Source of the DNA: Neckera pumila
Lineage: Eukaryota; Streptophyta; Bryopsida; Hypnales; Neckeraceae
Assembly (NCBI GenBank): GCA_963969595.1
Contig: OZ018415.1
Coordinates: 12,896,001 to 12,960,000 of the forward strand
Length of the DNA stretch: 64,000 nt
Direction: 5' to 3'
Below, in pieces: positions 58,304 through 64,000 of the stretch (the first letter of the stretch is position 1; every line of letters begins with the position of its first letter). The notes below the pieces were generated by a model that saw nothing but the letters and a program-made list of their open reading frames with translations, did not search any database and was not told the DNA's origin. Both the position numbers and the translations under genes were made by a program.

Positions 58304-59592
58304 GGGTGATTGCACAAAATACCTGTACTACTTGTTGCATTTTGCAGCAGTACTCATGATTTTTTTGGAATACTTTAAAATTAAAAAAATAGTTTAAAAA
58401 TAATTTAAAAAACATGGCTAGTGTATACACGTTTAGGATGAAGGTAACCACCAAAGGAAAAGCCTAGAAAAACATTAGAAGAGATTTGAGGCCTCTAAGA
58501 GATCGCAAGTTATCCTGTGTTCCTACAGCGTTCCCAGACTGTAGAACATAGGAAAGTTGCTGGGCTCATTTGGTCAAGAGGATGCCACTTCATTTTTGAA
58601 AAAAATAAAAATAAAATAAAATAAAAATTTGAGGTGAAATGATATTTGGGAGATTTTTATTTATTTTTAATTTTTTAATTTTTTTAATTTAATTTTTAAA
58701 AAAAAAAATTTGACATCCCGTACCTGCTGTTCATAGATCTGGTTAGATTGGGGAACGGGCCTGAAATGGCCCTCCAATGCCAGCAAATCTCTTCTAATGT
58801 TCTCTAAGTAGGGGAACTAGAAAAGTGCCAAAATTCAAGAAAAAAGATATTTTGGTGTTTTAATTAACTAAAAATAGGAAAATAATTTAGACAAATAAAA
58901 TACCATTTTGCATTTCATTTCTATAGAGATGGTCGTTCACCTAAGGAATCACCAAAAATATATTTTATATGTTTCAAAATGCAAGCTGAATGAAGCTCAC
59001 TTTGTAAACTTCTACACTACATAAAATTAAGTATTTTTAGAGTTTCTTTAGTCTGTAGCTATAGATCTACTAGAAAACTATTTACTCTAAATTTCAGCTC
59101 CAAATTTGTTTAAATAAATAATAAAAAGTTTGTCATTTCTAACAATTCTATAGAGATGGTCATTCTCCAAAAGAACCACCAAAATAATGTTTTATATGTT
59201 TCAATATGCAAGCTTAATGAAGCTCACTTTGTAAACTTCTGCACCATATAAAATTAAGTACTTTAGAATTTCTTTAGACCTTAGCTATAGATCTACTAGA
59301 AGACCATTTACTCTAATTTTTTGCTCCAAATTTGTTTTTCTGGGTCCTAAATAGTATTAAAAGTCCCCAATTGGTAAGTGTGGTATAATATTGGGGGCTA
59401 TTATTAAACAATAAAACATTTTTAAGAATTCCAAATTGTTTTTAGAGAAGGTGTATAATAGTCAATTAGTCATAAGTACCTTGTCTATGAATTTTGAGTC
59501 ATTTGGAGTAAAAACGCAAAACTTATAGCCAAAAAAATAACCAGCATGCAATGTGTGACAAAAATTAGTATAAGTGTTTTGTGCAATCACCT
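58304..59592. mobile_element. TGATTGCACAAAAC-ended TIR element (copy 2), enlarged by insertion and duplication
   Basis: Ends GGGTGATTGCACAAAATACC and GTGTTTTGTGCAATCACC. It carries the 58473-58799 insertion and an internal tandem duplication of period 227 bp (58927-59110 repeated from 59154; both contain ATGGTCRTTC, TTGTAAACTTCT and ATCTACTAGAA). These two events account for its extra length over the 726 bp copy. Confidence 0.75.
58473..58799. mobile_element. CATTAGA-ended TIR element, 327 bp, nested
   Basis: CATTAGAAGAGATTTG and CAAATCTCTTCTAATG are the perfect outer inverted repeats. The host sequence joins as AGAAAAA/TTCTCTAAG, and the matching empty place in the copy at 59808 reads AGAAAAATTATCTAAG, so no target bases were duplicated. 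Confidence 0.75.
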
Positions 59593-59807
59593 TTGTAATA
59601 TTAAATTTTTTTAATTTTGTTGAATCTTGTTGCCGGTAAAAATGATTCTAGAATCTTTTTAGTACGTATTTTTGGACACTAATGGAAGAAACTATGAATT
59701 TTGAAAATCTTAATAATAGGTGGCCATTCAATATGATTTTTGGCCTTTCATAATCACAATGTGCACATTTTACACAAAATTCTAGAAGGACAAATTTTGC
59801 AATGATT

Positions 59808-62436
59808 AAGGGTGAATGCAAGAAACACTTGTACTATTTGTTGCGTTTTCACTATTTGATGCTTTTTTTCCTGGAATACTTTAAGCATAGAAAAATAATT
59901 TTTAATTTTTTTTTAAATATGGCCAATATATATTCCTTTAAAATGAAGAAACCCTGGGAAGGAAAAGCATAGAAAAATTATCTAAGTGGGAGAACTAGAA
60001 AGTGCCAAATCTCAAGAAAATAGACACTTTGATGCTTTATTTAGTTAAAAATAGTAAAATAAATTAAATAAATTAAATAAAAATTGACCATTTGCAACAG
60101 CTCTTGTAGTACAATTTTTCTAAAACAAAACCAAGGCAATTGCAACTAGGTTTGTTCAGGGGAAAACTCAAATTAGCTTAGTGTTTTTGTTAGCTAATGT
60201 CACTTTGTAGGTAAATTATGGCGTTAATCTTAATATTTTAGGGTATTTGATGTATTTAATATTCTATTTAGGAATGGGTAAAGTATTCTCTCTCTAATTT
60301 CCGTCCAATTATAAATATAAATTTCTAACCACTAAGTCCGTCTCGGTCTTATCTTAAAATAAAATGTGAATCTAAAAGTATAAACTAAGGGAACTTGCAT
60401 CCACAAATCTCATACTTTGAATTCACTGAAATGTATTACAAATTTATTTATTTGCAACCTGCATCTCACAATTTATACATTTGAACTTTGAAAATTTGGT
60501 TTAACCGAGAACTCATCAATTGCTTGGCACAAATATCATCTTAACCTCTAAATCGCTTTAAGCGCGAATGTCTCAATTACTTAAAGTAAATGTAACACAT
60601 ATACCCTTTCTAGGGATTGGAACAACCAAAGACATTGCTTTAAGCAAAAACATTAATGCACAAATGCTTCAAGCAATTCTAAATTTCCCTTGAGGGATAT
60701 AATATATGTTTTGCTAAATTATTTAAAGAATTACAAATTCTTTCCTTTTTTTAAGGCTCCGTCTTTACTTGACTATGTATTCTTCTTCATTCAGCATCTC
60801 CAATTGATCTTTCTTTAATGCAAGTTTTCTCCAATTTGTCTTTAATTGAATCTTTACTTTTATGCTCTATCTTAATGTTTTTCTTTTTAGTCTCACACTC
60901 TAATTTTGCGTAATTCAATTGATTACAAAATTTACAATGCTTCATTTTTATTTTAGAGGATTCTCTATCCATTTTACATCATTTGTATTCCAATTATATT
61001 AATTCTATAGTCAAAGCAATTGATTTCTCTCAATATGACACTTCTACAACAATAGAAATTCTCTCAACTTGCACTATGGATATAACAATTCCACACACCA
61101 GTATCACACATAATTTCTAATAAAAGAATTTAAATACACATTTAAGCATTCAATCATATACTCATGTCTTTAATTGGAATACCATTTATTTCATATATGA
61201 ATAATCATTCCATATTTAGAATGTACATCAATTGTTTGTAATTGTACAATAATTTCTATTCACTAGAATTATAAAGTTTCAAAATAAAATCCAATCTCTG
61301 GATCACTCAATTCCAAACCAATCCCTGGTTTACAAATAATTTCCAATCACTGGAATTATCAAGTCAATCACTAACTTAATGTTTTGCTTCCTTTTTTTTT
61401 TTTACGACAAATCTTGCTTTAAGCATTGACACAAAAATTCTTAAAAGATGAAATATAATCAACAGACAAAATCCACTCAAAATATAATAAAAATCTCTTA
61501 AAGAGATTCTCCTTCATAAAGATTGCTCAAGGCAAAGAATACTTATTCATCACTTAAGTGAGTATTAAATTATTCAATTTAATTGATTTGACATTCACAA
61601 AATACTCAAAGTAAAATATCATCAAAATTCAACTTCATGCTTAAGCAACAATCACTATCACTTAAGTGAACAACAAAAAATGACAATAATGAATCTATAA
61701 AATTAATACGACAAAAAAAACACGACCTTACATCACCAAAAACAAGAGAAATTAAAAAGAGAGAGCAAAGAATGAGAGAAACACACTATTTATCACCCTC
61801 TACTCTTAAACACCCTTTCAAATCTTGCGATAAAAACTGTCACAATTCACAACCGTTCAAACTAAAGGGACTTTTCACATTTAAACATCAACTACTACCA
61901 CATTCACACTTTATTACTCAAAACCTGGAACATAAAACCCATTTACATTCAAAAAAATAAAATTTTACTATAAAATGAAATTGTCTCGATTACAGCTCTA
62001 TAGAGATGGTCATTCACCAAGAAAACCACCAAAATAATGTTTTATGTGTTCCAAAATGCAAGCAAAAAAAAGCTCATTTTGCAGACTTTTACACTACACA
62101 AAATTAACTTTTTTTAACATTCCTCTCCTGAAGAGCTAGAAGTCTACTAGAAGACCATCTCATCCAATATTCAGCTCCAAATTTGATTCTTTTGGTACTA
62201 AATAGTACTTGAAACCTCCAAATTGGAATTTGTGACATAAAATTGAGGTCTGTTTTTATTTAGTAAAACATTTTTTTAAATTGCCAAAAAATTAGGCAAG
62301 GTGGTTAGTGGTCATGAGCACCTTCCCTATAAATCTTAAGTCATTTGGATTCAATACGCAAAAGTTATGCCTAAAAAATAAATCAGCATGCAAGGTGTGA
62401 CAAATAATAATACAAGTGTTTCTTGCATTCACCCTT
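59808..62436. mobile_element. TGATTGCACAAAAC-type TIR element (copy 3), split by a 1.9 kb insertion
   Basis: Ends AAGGGTGAATGCAAGAAACA and TGTTTCTTGCATTCACCCTT. Left part 59808-60104 and right part 61995-62436 join into the same order of landmarks as the copy at 52367. TTAA is present at both outer ends here (59806-59809 and 62434-62438 region), but not at the other copies, so the target is unresolved. Confidence 0.75.
60105..61994. mobile_element. 1.89 kb insertion, solo-LTR-like (TG...CA, GCTCT duplication)
   Basis: It starts TGTAGTACAATTT and ends CTCGATTACA. GCTCT precedes it (60100-60104) and follows it (61995-61999). Identity is 8 bp (ACAGCTCT) if the final ACA is counted as flank, so an 8 bp duplication is the alternative. 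There are no coding domains and no internal second LTR, so a solo LTR fits best. Short frames (60787-60972 minus, 61772-61960 plus) are not supported. Confidence 0.6.
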
Positions 62437-63179
62437 AAGTTACTTTAGTTTTATATATATTCTTTAAACTCTTATTAGGATTGTAATAAAAATTCTATAT
62501 ATAGGAGTATTTAATTCTATTGTCTTGATAATGACAATACTTTAAAGTTGATGACAAAAGTTAATAAAGATTCCAATTTTATTTAGATTAGTCTCGATAG
62601 AAAGGGTTACCTTCGGCAAATAAAAACTTATATATTGGCTTTGTAGGTGGATGGTCCTCCAATTACTAGTTGAAGGCCATATTTGTTATATTGAGACTTT
62701 TTGCACTCTCATTTTTATCTTTGATTCAAAGATAAAACATTAAAACTATTCAATTTTAAAACTATTTGGTATGTTGAGACTATAATATATTAATATATAT
62801 AAAAACCTTTAATCGCCAAAGGTTGTAGTCTCATCTTATTGTTGACTTGACAATAAATCACTAGAACAAGTTTAGGGTTGAAGTCTCAAAATGGCAAATT
62901 GTCTCATTTTAACAAGTAAGGCCTTATTGTAGCAATACTTGGATAAGCATGCACCTTGCTTTTCTTTTTGCCAATGCTTCTCTAAAGATTGCAAGTCTAT
63001 TTAGAGCTAGTCTCAATAGTAAGGAATTAAGGGTGAACTATGATGTTATAAAAGCATTCATTTGACTTTACGATCTTACATTCACTAGTTGTGGGCTTGT
63101 GGCAACCACTTGAATAAGTTTATACTTTTTCTTTTTCTTTTTGCCAACGTTCTTGGTTTAAAATTGTAAGACTATTTTA
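62437..63179. repeat. Diverged larger repeats leading into the 49 bp array
   Basis: Words TTAGTCTCGATAGAAAGG (62587) and CTAGTCTCAATAGTAAGGAA (63009) are scattered relatives of the array unit. TTGCTTTTCTTTTTGCCAA-type segments also recur. Boundaries cannot be fixed. Confidence 0.45.
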
Positions 63180-63424
63180 GGTTGGTCTCGGTAGGAAGGA
63201 TTAACAACTATATAAAAACATTCATATGGGTTGGTCTGGGTAGGAAGGATTGACAAATATATAAAAATATTCATTTGGGTTGGTCTCGGTAGGAAGGATT
63301 GACGACCATATAAAAACATTCATGTGGGTTGATCTCAGTAGGAAGGATTGACGACCACATAAAAATATTCATTTGAATTGGTCTCGGTAGGAAGGATTGA
63401 CTACCTTATAAAAACATTCATTTG
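63180..63424. repeat. 49 bp tandem array, five units
   Basis: Units start at 63180, 63229, 63278, 63327 and 63376, each of the form GGTTGGTCTCGGTAGGAAGG followed by ATTGACNACNATATAAAAA and CATTCATTTG. Divergence between units is a few bases each. Confidence 0.92.
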
Positions 63425-64000
63425 GCTAATTGGCTCCACAATTTTGTGCTCACTAATTGTAACATTACTAGGGTAAGCTGTACCTTGCTTTTCTTTCTTC
63501 TAGCACTCTTTCTCTAGCTATTTGTTGTAATTGTTAGTAGCAACACTCTTGTACATTTCATGGAATTTGATGACCGCCTCAATTTATGTAGACTTGCGAT
63601 CAAGTAGCACGCAAATCTAACCCCTACAAACTCTTGCTTAGCCTTGGAGGTAATCCTTCCCTGAATCCTTGAGAGTGAATTTAATTTAACTTGCAGAGAG
63701 CCATTGGCTAGTTGGAAAGTTGCAACACTAGTGTCATAGGCTAACTAGGAGATTGTTGGGAGTCATTGATTGGCTGGGAAGTTGCAAAGATGGAGGCTCC
63801 CACTTTCTAGGGCAGCCAAAATGAACCCTCAAAAGTTGGTTAATAATGTTATGCAAGTCTAGCAATTCACACAATAAATTGTGTGTTGTCTACAGGCACT
63901 TCAGAGCGTACAAAGTGAGGAGTTTGCGAATCACGTCCATTGCCAATCAGGAGAGTTTTTGACACTGGAAAGCATGATGAAGCGAAAGCGGTCAGACCGT
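63425..64000. other. End of window, nothing recognised
   Basis: A short two-copy repeat (GAGCCATTGGCTAGTTGGAA near 63699 and GAGTCATTGATTGGCTGGGA near 63759, each followed by AGTTGCAA). No gene. Confidence 0.45.

Noticed and set aside
60105..61994. A complete LTR retrotransposon
   Set aside because: No second terminal repeat, primer-binding site or coding domain inside; only the TG...CA ends and flanking duplication support a solo LTR.

Overview
The window reads as nuclear DNA of a land plant with compact genes set in AT-rich, transposon-dominated sequence. The evidence is three spliced genes with plant-type protein families (exonuclease V, a mitochondrial Era-type GTPase, a NASP-type histone chaperone), GT-AG introns mostly of 80-800 bases, a Ty1/copia retrotransposon, and Stowaway- and CACTA-like miniature elements. 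The short introns and compact genes would fit a bryophyte or another early-diverging lineage, but the species is not determined.

Layout. 1-15.4 kb: no supported host gene; repeats, including six copies of a roughly 930 bp TTAA-flanked element. 15.4-22.6 kb: a GC-richer gene island with a 230-residue basic S/R/P-rich protein (+, 16617-17309) and EXO5 (-, eight exons, 18179-21100), converging on their 3' ends. 22.6-34.9 kb: repeats, a coding-like remnant between two CACTA-like elements (25.9-26.4 kb), a decayed tandem repeat (27.2-28.1 kb), and a complete Ty1/copia element (28935-34316) with two LTRs, a 5 bp target duplication and one frameshift in reverse transcriptase. 34.9-43.4 kb: a second gene island with a divergent pair, the Era-like GTPase (-, nine exons, 34913-38842) and NASP-like chaperone (+, six exons, 39510-43442), sharing a 667 bp intergenic promoter region. 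43.5-64 kb: repeats only, including back-to-back Stowaway-like elements, three more TTAA elements, a 781 bp foldback with Tc1/mariner-like ends, a TIR family with a nested 1.9 kb insertion, and a 49 bp tandem array.

The host genes are housekeeping (DNA repair/recombination, mitochondrial ribosome assembly, H3-H4 handling) and do not form a pathway together. The most unusual content is in the transposons: an abundant non-autonomous family with TTAA at both ends and 13 bp inverted repeats (CCCCTAAAGGACC), resembling piggyBac ends, and a CATTAGA-ended TIR family whose filled/empty comparisons show little or no target duplication. No tRNA, rRNA, CRISPR or tandem gene cluster was seen. All exon models were made by hand from splice signals and frame continuity; there is no transcript evidence.
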